Source: Haemophilus parahaemolyticus (GTDB lineage Bacteria; Pseudomonadota; Gammaproteobacteria; Enterobacterales; Pasteurellaceae). Taken from it: a DNA stretch of 51,083 nucleotides. This document shows, one piece after another, positions 15,238 through 23,815 of this stretch. The first letter of the stretch is position 1. Every line of letters starts with the position of its first letter. A program made the translations under genes and the position numbers. The DNA lies in NCBI RefSeq assembly GCF_018373095.1, contig NZ_JAHAHT010000003.1, forward strand, positions 1 to 51,083, given 5' to 3'. A model generated the notes under the pieces. That model was not told the origin of the DNA, made no database searches, and worked only from the letters and a program-made list of their open reading frames with translations.

Positions 15238-16221
15238 TTATTTTTCTTCCAATTGTGTGTGATCAAACATTCGCATAATAGCGTTGTTATCCCGCAGTTG
15301 TTCAGCTTGCTCTACCTGCATTCGAGTTAAATGCGGGGAGAAATAGTTAATAAAATCATACATATAATTACGCAAGAAAGTGCCACGTTTAAAAGCGATT
15401 TGCGTCATACTTGGCTGGAACAGATGGCTAGCGTTAATCGCAAGCAAATCGTTGTCGTTTTCAGTGTGTGCCATTGATGCCATAATCCCGACACCTAAGC
15501 CAATGCGTACATAGGTTTTAATCACATCCGCATCGGTCGCAGTAAAAACGATATTCGGTAAAATCCCCTCTTTGTTAAAGGCTTTGTCCAAATCCGATTG
15601 CCCTGTAAAGCCGAAAGTATAGGTGATTAAATCATATTTTCCGAGCTCTTCGACAGTTAATTTCTCAGGTTGGTTCATATATTTTGCGAGCGGATGATCG
15701 GGTTTTACAATCACCGAACGATTCCACATATAGCAAGGGAGCAAAATCGCATCTTCAAACAGGTATTGTGCTTCGGTCGTAATGGCTAAATCCACTTCGC
15801 CCGCCATTAATGCATCATAAATCTGGGTTGGAGAACCTTGATGTAGATGCAAACTGACGTTCGGATACCTTGCCTTAAAGAGTTCAATCACACTAGGTAG
15901 CACGTAACGTGCTTGCGTATTCGGGCTAGCAATACGAAGCACACCGCTATTCGGACGAGTTTGCTCTTCTGCCACCGCTCGAATACTTTGTGCTTTCACT
16001 AAAAGCTCACGTGAAATCGCCACAATTTTCTCACCTGCGGGCGTGAGCCCTTTGATATGCTTGCCGTTTCGCTCAAAAATGTTGATACCGAGCTCACTTT
16101 CTAGCAGTCGTACTTGTTTACTGATGCCTGGCTGAGAAGTATAAAGGGCATCCGCTGCTTCGGTAATGTTGAGGTTTTGATTGACGATTTCGACAATATA
16201 ACGAAGTTGTTGTAGTTTCAT
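15238..16221 (-). CDS. cysB: LysR-type regulator CysB
   Basis: Transcriptional activator of sulfate/thiosulfate assimilation and cysteine synthesis; inducer N-acetylserine in known homologues. At 327 residues it matches E. coli CysB (324) along its length: MKLQQLRYIVEIVNQNLNIT start, helix-turn-helix near 19-38 (EAADALYTSQPGISKQVRLLE), and the effector-domain segments ATDADVIKTYVRIGLGVGI and FKRGTFLRNYMYDF that mark CysB. AGGAAGAATATG supplies the start. It is transcribed away from rsgA. Confidence 0.93.
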   Translation of the reverse strand: MKLQQLRYIVEIVNQNLNITEAADALYTSQPGISKQVRLLESELGINIFERNGKHIKGLTPAGEKIVAISRELLVKAQSIRAVAEEQTRPNSGVLRIASPNTQARYVLPSVIELFKARYPNVSLHLHQGSPTQIYDALMAGEVDLAITTEAQYLFEDAILLPCYMWNRSVIVKPDHPLAKYMNQPEKLTVEELGKYDLITYTFGFTGQSDLDKAFNKEGILPNIVFTATDADVIKTYVRIGLGVGIMASMAHTENDNDLLAINASHLFQPSMTQIAFKRGTFLRNYMYDFINYFSPHLTRMQVEQAEQLRDNNAIMRMFDHTQLEEK

Positions 16222-16282
16222 ATTCTTCCTTGCTAGCTGATTTTTATGCTTTAATGTTATAAGAAAAGATTGGTGGTTTCAA

Positions 16283-16312
16283 TTGGCTATTTAAGCTAAT
16301 TTTTAGTATGCT
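16283..16312 (+). promoter_or_regulatory. Possible rsgA promoter
   Basis: TTGGCT (16283-16288) and TATGCT (16307-16312) are 18 bases apart, in the only noncoding gap (123 bases) between the divergent cysB and rsgA. Weak -35 match. Confidence 0.35.
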
Positions 16313-16344
16313 AGCCCCAATTTTATTTTTGATGAGAAATCCTT

Positions 16345-17382
16345 TTGAGCAAAAGAAGATTAACCCAAAACCAGCAACGCCGTATTCAATCCAATCACCA
16401 TAAAAAAATCTCGAAAAAAGAAGTAGAATGGCAAGATGACATGTTAGGCGAAGTGCAACAAGGTGTGGTGGTAACTCGCCATGCTAAACATGCTGATGTA
16501 GAAACCGAACAAGGTGAGATTTATCGCTGTAATTTGCGTCGTACGCTGAAAAATTTGGTGGTTGGCGATCAGGTTTCTTGGAGACTTGGTAATGAACAAC
16601 TACAAGGCATTAGCGGGGTGATTGAAGCGATTTACCCGCGTAAAAACGAACTCAGCCGCCCCGATTACTACGATGGCATCAAAGTGATGGCGTCTAACAT
16701 CGACCAGATTATTATTGTCTCCGCCGTCTTGCCAACGCTTTCGCTCAACATTATCGATCGCTATTTGGTCATTTGTGAAGCGGCAAATATTCCTGCGTTA
16801 ATCGTGCTCAACAAGGTTGATCTGCTCTCTGAAGAAGAGCGACAAGCGGTCAAAAAACAGTTAGCCATTTACGAAAAAATTGGCTATGGAACCTTGATGC
16901 TTTCAGCCGACACAGGCGAAAATATGGAAGCTCTGCACGCTTATTTACGCCAAGGCACTTCTATTTTCGTGGGGCAATCTGGCGTAGGGAAATCAAGCCT
17001 CATCAACCAGCTTTTGCCAGAGATCAATGCTTTAACAGGTGCTGTCAGTGATGTTTCAGGCTTAGGGCAACACACCACTACCGCTTCACGCTTATATCAT
17101 CTGCCTCTTGGCGGGAATTTGATTGATTCCCCTGGAATCCGCGAATTTGGACTTTGGCATTTAGAACCGAACCAAATTACCGACGGCTACCGTGAGTTCC
17201 AAAGCGTACTCGGCACCTGCAAATTCCGCGATTGCAAACACAGCAGCGATCCAGGTTGTGCCATTCGAGAGGCGGTCGAAAAAGGCGAGATCAATCCTAT
17301 CCGTTTTGAAAATTATCACCGCTTGATCGAAAGCAGAAACGAAAGCAAAAGCCAACGCCATTTTAGAACAGAAGATTTATAG
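16345..17382 (+). CDS. rsgA: Small ribosomal subunit biogenesis GTPase RsgA
   Basis: Circularly permuted GTPase that checks 30S maturation. The order of motifs is as expected: OB-fold N-domain, G4 in VLNKVDLL near 156, then G1 GQSGVGKSS near 213 and G3 DSPGIREFGLWHLEP near 258, followed by the zinc-knuckle cysteines in CKFRDCKHSSDPGC. The 345-residue length fits (E. coli 350). The start is TTG, giving MSKRRLTQNQQRRIQSNHHK, the conserved basic N-terminus. The next gene rnhB starts three bases after the stop. Confidence 0.93.
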   Translation: MSKRRLTQNQQRRIQSNHHKKISKKEVEWQDDMLGEVQQGVVVTRHAKHADVETEQGEIYRCNLRRTLKNLVVGDQVSWRLGNEQLQGISGVIEAIYPRKNELSRPDYYDGIKVMASNIDQIIIVSAVLPTLSLNIIDRYLVICEAANIPALIVLNKVDLLSEEERQAVKKQLAIYEKIGYGTLMLSADTGENMEALHAYLRQGTSIFVGQSGVGKSSLINQLLPEINALTGAVSDVSGLGQHTTTASRLYHLPLGGNLIDSPGIREFGLWHLEPNQITDGYREFQSVLGTCKFRDCKHSSDPGCAIREAVEKGEINPIRFENYHRLIESRNESKSQRHFRTEDL

Positions 17383-17385
17383 AAA

Positions 17386-17982
17386 ATGACAGAATTTGTA
17401 TATCCCGACGCCAAACTCATTGCAGGCGTGGACGAAGTAGGCAGAGGCCCGTTAGTCGGGGCAGTTGTGACCGCTGCGGTAATTTTAGACCCAAATAACC
17501 CGATTGAAGGCTTGGCAGACTCGAAAAAATTGAGCGAGAAAAAACGCCTCGCCCTTGCTGAAGAGATTAAAGAGAAAGCACTATGTTGGTCACTCGGACG
17601 AGCTGAACCTGAAGAGATTGATGAGCTCAATATTCTTCACGCCACGATGCTTGCAATGCAACGTGCTGTAGATGGCTTAAGTATTCAGCCTAATTTTGTG
17701 CTTGTCGATGGCAACCGCGTGCCAGCAAGTCTTACTATTCCCGCACAAGCGGTCGTAAAAGGCGATAGTTTGGTAAAAGAGATTAGTGCTGCTTCAATTT
17801 TAGCAAAAGTCACCCGCGATCAAGAGATGGACGAACTAGACCAACAATTCCCCGAATATGGTTTCGCCAAACACAAAGGCTACCCAACCAAACTGCATTT
17901 TGAAAAACTTGCCGAACTTGGTGTAACCCAATATCATCGCAAAAGTTTTGCACCAGTGGCAAAAGCATTAAATTTAAAATAA
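17386..17982 (+). CDS. rnhB: Ribonuclease HII
   Basis: Removes ribonucleotides from DNA and degrades RNA-DNA hybrids. The 198-residue protein shows the RNase HII signature GVDEVGRGPLVG with active-site D16 and E17, the third acidic residue in NFVLVDGN (about D108), and KGDSLVKEISAASILAKVTRD. Coupled tightly to rsgA and followed by hinT. Confidence 0.95.
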   Translation: MTEFVYPDAKLIAGVDEVGRGPLVGAVVTAAVILDPNNPIEGLADSKKLSEKKRLALAEEIKEKALCWSLGRAEPEEIDELNILHATMLAMQRAVDGLSIQPNFVLVDGNRVPASLTIPAQAVVKGDSLVKEISAASILAKVTRDQEMDELDQQFPEYGFAKHKGYPTKLHFEKLAELGVTQYHRKSFAPVAKALNLK

Positions 17983-17994
17983 GAGGAACAAACT

Positions 17995-18360
17995 ATGACT
18001 ACAGAAAAAAACTATGAAGAAACCATCTTCAGCAAAATCATTCGCAAAGAAATCCCTGCGAATATTGTTTACCAAGATGAATTAGTGACTGCTTTCCGAG
18101 ACATCGCACCGCAAGCGGCAACACATATCTTAATCATCCCAAACAAATTCATACCAACGCTTAACCACGTAAACGCAGAAGATGAGCTTTTGCTTGGACG
18201 TTTAATCACCGTTGCCTCAAAGCTTGCTAAAGAAGAAGGCATTGCTGAAAATGGCTACCGCTTAATTATGAACTGCAATGTTCACGGCGGACAAGAAGTC
18301 TTCCACATCCATATGCACCTTGTTGGTGGTGAGCCATTAGGCAAAATGTTGAGTAAATGA
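17995..18360 (+). CDS. hinT: HIT-family nucleotide hydrolase HinT
   Basis: Purine nucleoside phosphoramidase of the histidine triad superfamily; 121 residues (E. coli HinT 119). The triad HIHMH is at 104-108 in EVFHIHMHLVGGEPLG, preceded by ILIIPNKFIPTLN. AGAGGAA precedes the ATG. The stop overlaps the ribosome binding site of the next gene, an arrangement also known from E. coli hinT-ycfL. Confidence 0.94.
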   Translation: MTTEKNYEETIFSKIIRKEIPANIVYQDELVTAFRDIAPQAATHILIIPNKFIPTLNHVNAEDELLLGRLITVASKLAKEEGIAENGYRLIMNCNVHGGQEVFHIHMHLVGGEPLGKMLSK

Positions 18361-18371
18361 GGAGAAAATGA

Positions 18372-18728
18372 ATGCGTAAATTATTAACTTTGGTAATCTG
18401 TCCGCTATTTTTAACCGCTTGTGGAAGTAATCCTCAAAGTTATCTTGCTGCCAAATCTGCTCCTATTGTGAATATTGATTCAAACCTTCATTCAGTGCTT
18501 AACGTTAAAGCCAATGCAGATAGTTTAACAGTCAAAAACTTGAGTGAACGATCCGTTAATTTTTCTTATAAATTGTTTTGGTATGATAGTAATGGCGTAA
18601 GTCAAGAATTGCTATCTTCTCAACAGAATTGGCAAGCGGTTACTATTGATGCAAAAAAAATAAATCATATTGAATTAATGAAACCAACAGAAGAGAGTGA
18701 TAATTATCGAATTTATATTAAGCCTTAA
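18372..18728 (+). CDS. ycfL: YcfL family lipoprotein (DUF1425)
   Basis: Predicted outer-membrane lipoprotein of unknown function, 118 residues. The lipobox LTAC places the lipidated cysteine at residue 17. The rest is a small beta domain with FSYKLFWYDSNG and WQAVTIDAKK, which fit the DUF1425 family found next to hinT in enterobacteria; the gene order supports the call. Residue 18 is Gly, so outer-membrane sorting is expected. Confidence 0.78.
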   Translation: MRKLLTLVICPLFLTACGSNPQSYLAAKSAPIVNIDSNLHSVLNVKANADSLTVKNLSERSVNFSYKLFWYDSNGVSQELLSSQQNWQAVTIDAKKINHIELMKPTEESDNYRIYIKP

Positions 18729-18743
18729 TATTTTTAAAGAGAT

Positions 18744-18790
18744 ATAATAGACAAAAGTGTTGCTGATTTAGCAACACTTTTGTCTATTAT
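18744..18790. terminator. Perfect 21-bp bidirectional terminator between ycfL and nfuA
   Basis: The arms 18744-18764 and 18770-18790 are exact reverse complements around a five-base loop GATTT. Runs rich in T flank both sides. It separates two convergent transcription units. Confidence 0.9.
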
Positions 18791-18801
18791 TCTATCATCC
18801 A

Positions 18802-19401
18802 TTAATAGTAAGAATGCTCACCGCGTTGGTGTTCGGTTACATCTTTTACGCCTACAAGTTCTTCTGGGAACATTGCAAGCAGTTGTTTTTCAATACCTTC
18901 TTTTAAGGTAACATCCACCATTGAGCAACCGTTACAACCGCCGCCGAATTGTAGAATAGCGATTTTGTTGTCGGTAACTTCAATCAAGGTAATTTTACCG
19001 CCGTGGCTGGCTAATTGTGGGTTGATTTGGGTTTGAATTACATAATCTAAACGCTCAATAAATGGTGCATCGTCTGCCACTTTACGCATTTTGGCATTGG
19101 GAGCTTTTAGGGTCAGTTGTGAGCCCATTGGGTCTGTAATGTAATCAATTTCCGCTTCATCTAAGAATGGCAAGCTGATTTCATCCACAAAGGCAGAAAA
19201 GCCATTGTAGTCAAATTGACTATCGGTTTCTTCTACTGCGTTTGGTGGGCAGTAAGATACGCCACATTCTGCACCAGGTGTGCCTGGATTAACCACAAAA
19301 ATACGGATATTTGTGCCTTCTTCTTGTTGTTCCAATAAGCGGCGGAAATGGGCTTGGGCATCTTCAGAAATAGTGATGTGGGTAAGTTGTTCTTGTTCCA
19401 T
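18802..19401 (-). CDS. nfuA: Fe-S cluster biogenesis protein NfuA
   Basis: Scaffold/carrier that delivers [4Fe-4S] clusters to apoproteins. The N-terminal degenerate A-type domain (1-100) is followed by the Nfu domain with the cluster-binding CXXC (C156 and C159 in FGGGCNGCSMVDVTLK). The 199 residues match the family (E. coli 191). Ribosome binding site GAGAGAAA. Transcribed toward ycfL. Confidence 0.95.
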   Translation of the reverse strand: MEQEQLTHITISEDAQAHFRRLLEQQEEGTNIRIFVVNPGTPGAECGVSYCPPNAVEETDSQFDYNGFSAFVDEISLPFLDEAEIDYITDPMGSQLTLKAPNAKMRKVADDAPFIERLDYVIQTQINPQLASHGGKITLIEVTDNKIAILQFGGGCNGCSMVDVTLKEGIEKQLLAMFPEELVGVKDVTEHQRGEHSYY

Positions 19402-19751
19402 TTTTTCTCTCTAATTTGCTAAATAGTTGACTAAAACTATTGGATATTCTACGCCTAAAAGCGGTTTTAGGCTAGTTAAGCGGTCAATTTCTTTGATAGT
19501 TTTACTTACTTTTGTGTAGAAATGGCGTAACCTATTTGGGGTGTTTGTTAAAATTTTTTGAGTAAAATGTTGATAAAGTTCAAACTTTTCAAGAGTAAAA
19601 TGTAAAAAAGTAGGGATTTTATAGAAAGTTTTTGCCATTTTAGGTAGAATAGGGCGTTTTATTTTGCATCTTTGAGATTGATTTTCGAGAGGATGCAGAA
19701 ACGATTTGAGAACTTTTTGTAACCTTTAATTATCAGTGGGGGAATTCGCTT
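19402..19751. other. Noncoding gap between nfuA and the nqr leader; no confident gene
   Basis: A 75-codon minus-strand frame (19411-19638) is open here, but it has no ribosome binding site, no recognisable domain and skewed composition, so it is not called. The gap holds a perfect hairpin GCCTAAAA-GCGG-TTTTAGGC (19453-19472) with an uptake-signal half in its loop. A stem that can form in RNA lies between GCATCTTT (about 19668) and GAGAGGATGC. The promoters of nfuA and of the nqr operon must lie in this stretch. Confidence 0.5.
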
Positions 19752-19823
19752 ATGATTAAATTAGTTACGACTCAATACGCGATTGCGATTGTTCGCAATC
19801 ATTTTTTAACCCAAGAGAAGTAG
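19752..19823 (+). CDS. Candidate leader peptide of the nqr operon (23 residues)
   Basis: ATG to TAG frame encoding MIKLVTTQYAIAIVRNHFLTQ plus EK, ending ten bases before the nqrA start. GTGGGGGA lies upstream at ribosome-binding distance. Its codons 11-16 run through an intrinsic terminator stem. Short and unsupported by comparison, so it may be chance, but position, upstream purine run and overlap with the terminator suggest a regulatory leader ORF. Confidence 0.4.
   Translation: MIKLVTTQYAIAIVRNHFLTQEK
19781..19808 (+). terminator. Intrinsic terminator in the nqr leader, candidate attenuator
   Basis: GATTGCGA (19781-19788) pairs perfectly with TCGCAATC (19793-19800) around a four-base loop and is followed directly by ATTTTTT. 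It points toward nqrA, 26 bases before its start, so it must be read through or prevented for nqr expression. Confidence 0.7.
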
Positions 19824-19833
19824 TGCAAATAAT

Positions 19834-21162
19834 ATGATTACAATCAAAAAAGGCTTGGATTTACCTATTGCAGGTGCTCCAGCACAAGTAATCCATAACG
19901 GCAATACCGTGACGGAAGTTGCGATCCTTGGCGAAGAATATGTGGGTATGCGTCCTTCAATGAAAGTGCGTGAAGGCGATGTGGTGAAAAAAGGTCAGGT
20001 ACTTTTTGAAGACAAAAAGAACGCTGGCGTGGTATTCACCTCTCCTGCAAGCGGTACTGTGGTTGCAATCAACCGTGGTGAGAAGCGTGTTCTTCAGTCT
20101 GTAGTGATCAAAGTTGAGGGTGATGAACAAATTACCTTTACTCGCTATGAAGTGGCTCAATTAGCTTCTTTAACAGCTGAGCAAGTAAAACAAAATTTAG
20201 TGGAATCTGGTTTATGGACTGCGTTACGCACTCGTCCATTTAGTAAGGTGCCAACATTAGATGCAACGCCATATTCTATTTTCGTTAATGCAATGGATAC
20301 CAACCCATTAGCGGCAGATCCAACTGTGATTATTAACGAATATAAAGCAGATTTTGAGCACGGTTTAACTGTGTTAACCAAATTAGGCAAAATCAACCTT
20401 GTTAAAGCAACGGGCAGTAATGTGCCATCTGTTTCAGGTGTGAATGTACACGAATTTGCAGGCGTTCACCCAGCAGGTCTTGTGGGTACGCATATCCACT
20501 TTATTGATCCAGTAGGAATTAACAAACAAGTATGGCACTTGAACTATGAAGATGTAATCGCTATCGGTAAATTATTCACCACTGGTGAATTATTCACAGA
20601 CCGAGTGGTGGCTCTTGCTGGTCCGCAGGTGAAAAATCCTCGTTTAATCCGTACTCGCATTGGTGCGAATCTTTCACAATTAACTGCAAATGAATTAAAT
20701 GCAGGTAACAATCGAGTGATTTCAGGTTCTGTGCTTTATGGAGCGAAAGCCGCGGGTGCTCACGATTATTTAGGTCGTTATGTATTACAAGTATCTGTGA
20801 TTGCAGAAGATACAACAAAAGAATTTATGGGCTGGATTTCTCCACAAGCAAACAAATTCTCAATTACGCGTACGGTGTTAGGGCACTTTGGTCGTAAGTT
20901 ATTTAACTTTACTACGGCTGAAAATGGTGGTCATCGTGCAATGGTGCCAATCGGTAACTATGAGCGTGTAATGCCGTTAGATATTCTTCCATCACACTTG
21001 CTTCGTGATTTAGAAGTGGGTGATACAGACTCAGCACAATTATTAGGTGCATTAGAGTTAGATGAAGAAGATCTGGCGTTATGTACTTTCGTCTGTCCAG
21101 GTAAAACCGATTACGGTTTCTTCTTGCGTCAAGCATTAGACAAGATTGAGAAGGAAGGTTAG
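19834..21162 (+). CDS. nqrA: Na+-translocating NADH:quinone reductase subunit A
   Basis: Peripheral cytoplasmic subunit of the Na+-NQR respiratory complex. The 442-residue protein starts MITIKKGLDLPIAGAP, the conserved NqrA beginning, and contains FVNAMDTNPLAADP, VSGVNVHEFAGVHPAGLVGTHIH and CTFVCPGKTDYG; the last resembles the RnfC-like cluster region, where NqrA itself carries no known cluster. First gene of nqrABCDEF, all tightly packed. The ribosome binding site is poor. Confidence 0.95.
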   Translation: MITIKKGLDLPIAGAPAQVIHNGNTVTEVAILGEEYVGMRPSMKVREGDVVKKGQVLFEDKKNAGVVFTSPASGTVVAINRGEKRVLQSVVIKVEGDEQITFTRYEVAQLASLTAEQVKQNLVESGLWTALRTRPFSKVPTLDATPYSIFVNAMDTNPLAADPTVIINEYKADFEHGLTVLTKLGKINLVKATGSNVPSVSGVNVHEFAGVHPAGLVGTHIHFIDPVGINKQVWHLNYEDVIAIGKLFTTGELFTDRVVALAGPQVKNPRLIRTRIGANLSQLTANELNAGNNRVISGSVLYGAKAAGAHDYLGRYVLQVSVIAEDTTKEFMGWISPQANKFSITRTVLGHFGRKLFNFTTAENGGHRAMVPIGNYERVMPLDILPSHLLRDLEVGDTDSAQLLGALELDEEDLALCTFVCPGKTDYGFFLRQALDKIEKEG

Positions 21163-21164
21163 AA

Positions 21165-22418
21165 ATGGGTTTGAAAAATCTTTTTGAAAAAATGGAACCC
21201 GCGTTTCTTCCTGGTGGTAAATACGCAAAATTATACCCTTTATTTGAATCGGTATTTACTTTGTTCTATACACCGGGTACAGCAACGCAAAAAACGACTC
21301 ACGTACGTGATGCTTTAGACTCAAAACGTATGATGATTATCGTTTGGTTAGCATTGTTCCCAGCGTTATTCTACGGTATGTATAACGTGGGGCATCAATC
21401 AATTCAAGCGATTACTAGTTTAGGCAACTTGCAACAAGTAATTGCAAACGACTGGCACTATGCTGTAGCACAAGCGGTCGGAATTGACTTAACTTCTGCA
21501 GCAGGTTGGGGAAGCAAAATGGCACTGGGTGCGATTTTCTTCTTACCTATCTATATCGTCGCATTCGCAGTGGGTATGTTCTGGGAATTATTATTTGCTA
21601 TCGTGCGTGGTCACGAAGTGAATGAGGGTTTCTTCGTAACAACCATTTTATTCGCGTTAATCGTTCCACCAACATTACCATTATGGCAAGCTGCTCTTGG
21701 TATTACTTTCGGTTTAGTTGTTGCGAAAGAAGTCTTCGGTGGTGTAGGTAAAAACTTTATGAACCCAGCATTAGCAGGTCGTGCGTTTTTATTCTTCGCA
21801 TATCCAGCACAAATTTCGGGTGACTTAGTTTGGACGGCTGCGGATGGTTTCTCAGGTGCGACTGCACTTTCACAATGGGCTGCAGGTGGTGAAACAGCAT
21901 TAAAACATGTTGCAACAGGCGAACCTATTACTTGGATGGATGCATTCTTAGGTAACTTACCTGGTTCAATGGGTGAAGTTTCAACTCTTGCTTTAATCAT
22001 TGGTGCAGCAATCATTGTATTTGCACGTATTGCTTCGTGGCGTATTATTGCTGGTGTAATGATCGGTATGGCGGCAACTGCAACGATGTTTAATATTATT
22101 GGTTCAGATACTAACCCAATGTTCTCAATGCCATGGCATTGGCACTTCGTGTTAGGTGGTTTCGCAATTGGTATGTTCTTTATGGCAACCGACCCAGTAT
22201 CTGCATCATTTACCAATAAAGGTAAGTGGTGGTACGGTATTTTAATCGGTTTCATGGCGGTGCTTGTTCGTGTCGTAAACCCTGCGTATCCAGAAGGTAT
22301 GATGCTAGCAATCTTATTCGCTAACTTGTTCGCACCAATCTTCGACTACTTAGTGGTTCAAGGTAACATTAAACGCAGAAAAGCGAGAACTGCTGTAAAA
22401 ACGGGGGAAGCTGCATAA
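21165..22418 (+). CDS. nqrB: Na+-NQR subunit B (covalent FMN, membrane)
   Basis: Integral membrane subunit that binds riboflavin and a covalent FMN and lines the sodium path. The 417 residues form about ten hydrophobic helices. The flavinylation motif FSGATALS places FMN on T233. KNFMNPALAGRAFLFFAYP and FFMATDPVSASFTNKGKW are strong family marks. Spaced two bases from nqrA and overlapping nqrC by one base (ATAATGG). Confidence 0.96.
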   Translation: MGLKNLFEKMEPAFLPGGKYAKLYPLFESVFTLFYTPGTATQKTTHVRDALDSKRMMIIVWLALFPALFYGMYNVGHQSIQAITSLGNLQQVIANDWHYAVAQAVGIDLTSAAGWGSKMALGAIFFLPIYIVAFAVGMFWELLFAIVRGHEVNEGFFVTTILFALIVPPTLPLWQAALGITFGLVVAKEVFGGVGKNFMNPALAGRAFLFFAYPAQISGDLVWTAADGFSGATALSQWAAGGETALKHVATGEPITWMDAFLGNLPGSMGEVSTLALIIGAAIIVFARIASWRIIAGVMIGMAATATMFNIIGSDTNPMFSMPWHWHFVLGGFAIGMFFMATDPVSASFTNKGKWWYGILIGFMAVLVRVVNPAYPEGMMLAILFANLFAPIFDYLVVQGNIKRRKARTAVKTGEAA

Positions 22419-23191
22419 TGGCTAAATTTAATAAAGATAGCGTTGGCGGTACTTTAACTGTCGTTGTGTTGTTGAGCTTAGTCTGTTCTCTTATCGTAGC
22501 GGGTGCTGCGGTGTTGTTAAAACCAACACAAGAGATCCAAAAACAGCTTGATAAACAGAAAAACATCTTACAAGCGGCTGGTTTAATGCAAAAAAATACC
22601 AATGTGCAAGACACTTACGCAAAATTCATTGAGCCAAAAATTGTGGATTTAGCAACAGGTGATTATGTTGATGGTATTACTAACTTTGATGCAAAAGCAG
22701 CAGCAAAAGATCCTGCACAAAACGTGCAAATTGCCCAAGCAGATGACAAAGCAAACATTAAAGTGCGTGCAAAATATGCTGAAATTTATCTTGTAAAAGA
22801 TGAAACAGGTAAAGTGAGCCAAGCCGTATTACCAATGTATGGCAATGGTTTATGGTCAATTATGTACGGCTTTGTGGCAGTTCAACCAGATGCAAATACC
22901 ATCAATGGTATTACCTACTATGAACAAGGTGAAACCGCAGGTCTTGGTGGCGAAATTGCAAATCCGAACTGGCAAAAACATTTTGTAGGCAAAAAATTAT
23001 TTGACGAACAAGGCAATGTGGCTTTAACCGTCGGTAAAGGTGCATCAGCAAATAAAGAACACGGTATTGATGGTCTTTCAGGTGCTACCTTAACTTCAAA
23101 AGGTGTGGATGGTTCATTCAAATACTGGTTCGGTCAAAATGGTTTTGGTCCATTCTTAGCGAAATTTAAAGCAACAGCAGGAGCTAACTAA
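22418..23191 (+). CDS. nqrC: Na+-NQR subunit C (covalent FMN, periplasmic)
   Basis: Single N-terminal membrane helix (about 12-34), then a periplasmic FMN-binding domain. The flavinylation motif LSGATLTSKGV carries FMN on T224, attached by ApbE, whose gene lies downstream. 257 residues, normal length. Overlaps both neighbours by one base. Confidence 0.96.
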   Translation: MAKFNKDSVGGTLTVVVLLSLVCSLIVAGAAVLLKPTQEIQKQLDKQKNILQAAGLMQKNTNVQDTYAKFIEPKIVDLATGDYVDGITNFDAKAAAKDPAQNVQIAQADDKANIKVRAKYAEIYLVKDETGKVSQAVLPMYGNGLWSIMYGFVAVQPDANTINGITYYEQGETAGLGGEIANPNWQKHFVGKKLFDEQGNVALTVGKGASANKEHGIDGLSGATLTSKGVDGSFKYWFGQNGFGPFLAKFKATAGAN

Positions 23192-23814
23192 TGGCAGGCA
23201 ACAACCTTAAAAAACTCTTGTTATCGCCAGTGGTTGATAACAACCCAATTGCATTACAAATCTTAGGTATCTGTTCTGCACTTGCGGTAACCACACAGCT
23301 ACAAACAGCGGTGGTAATGGCGATTGCGGTAAGTTTAGTAACCGCTTTCTCTAGTATGTTCATCTCAATGATCCGTAACTATATTCCAAATAGTATCCGT
23401 ATCATTGTGCAAATGGCGATCATTGCATCATTAGTAATCTTGGTTGACCAAGTATTACGTGCGTATGCTTACGAACTTTCAAAACAATTATCGGTATTCG
23501 TTGGTTTGATCATTACTAACTGTATCGTAATGGGGCGTGCAGAAGCCTTTGCAATGAAATCAGGTCCTGTAGAAAGCTTTGTCGACGGTATCGGTAACGG
23601 TTTAGGTTACGGTGCAATGTTAATTATTGTCGCTTTCTTACGCGAGCTTATCGGTTCAGGTAAACTCTTTGGTGTGACTATCTTCCAAACTATCCAAGAT
23701 GGTGGTTGGTATCAAGCAAATGGTTTATTCCTTTTAGCACCGAGTGCGTTTTTTATCATTGGTTTCGTGATCTGGGGTATCAGAACATGGAAACCAGAAC
23801 AAGTGGAGAAATAA
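23191..23814 (+). CDS. nqrD: Na+-NQR subunit D
   Basis: Integral membrane subunit of six helices, related to RnfE. At 207 residues it contains NCIVMGRAEAFA, the conserved cysteine segment that with NqrE coordinates an intramembrane iron centre, and GNGLGYGAMLIIVAFLRELIGSGKL. Translationally coupled to nqrC. Confidence 0.95.
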   Translation: MAGNNLKKLLLSPVVDNNPIALQILGICSALAVTTQLQTAVVMAIAVSLVTAFSSMFISMIRNYIPNSIRIIVQMAIIASLVILVDQVLRAYAYELSKQLSVFVGLIITNCIVMGRAEAFAMKSGPVESFVDGIGNGLGYGAMLIIVAFLRELIGSGKLFGVTIFQTIQDGGWYQANGLFLLAPSAFFIIGFVIWGIRTWKPEQVEK

Positions 23815-23815
23815 G

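Noticed and set aside
19411..19638. Minus-strand ORF of 75 codons upstream of nfuA
   Set aside because: No ribosome binding site, no recognisable domain, and it covers the region where the nfuA promoter should be; not supported as a gene.
21611..22255. Long minus-strand ORF (214 codons) opposite nqrB
   Set aside because: Antisense shadow of a strongly conserved membrane protein gene; composition reflects nqrB codon bias.
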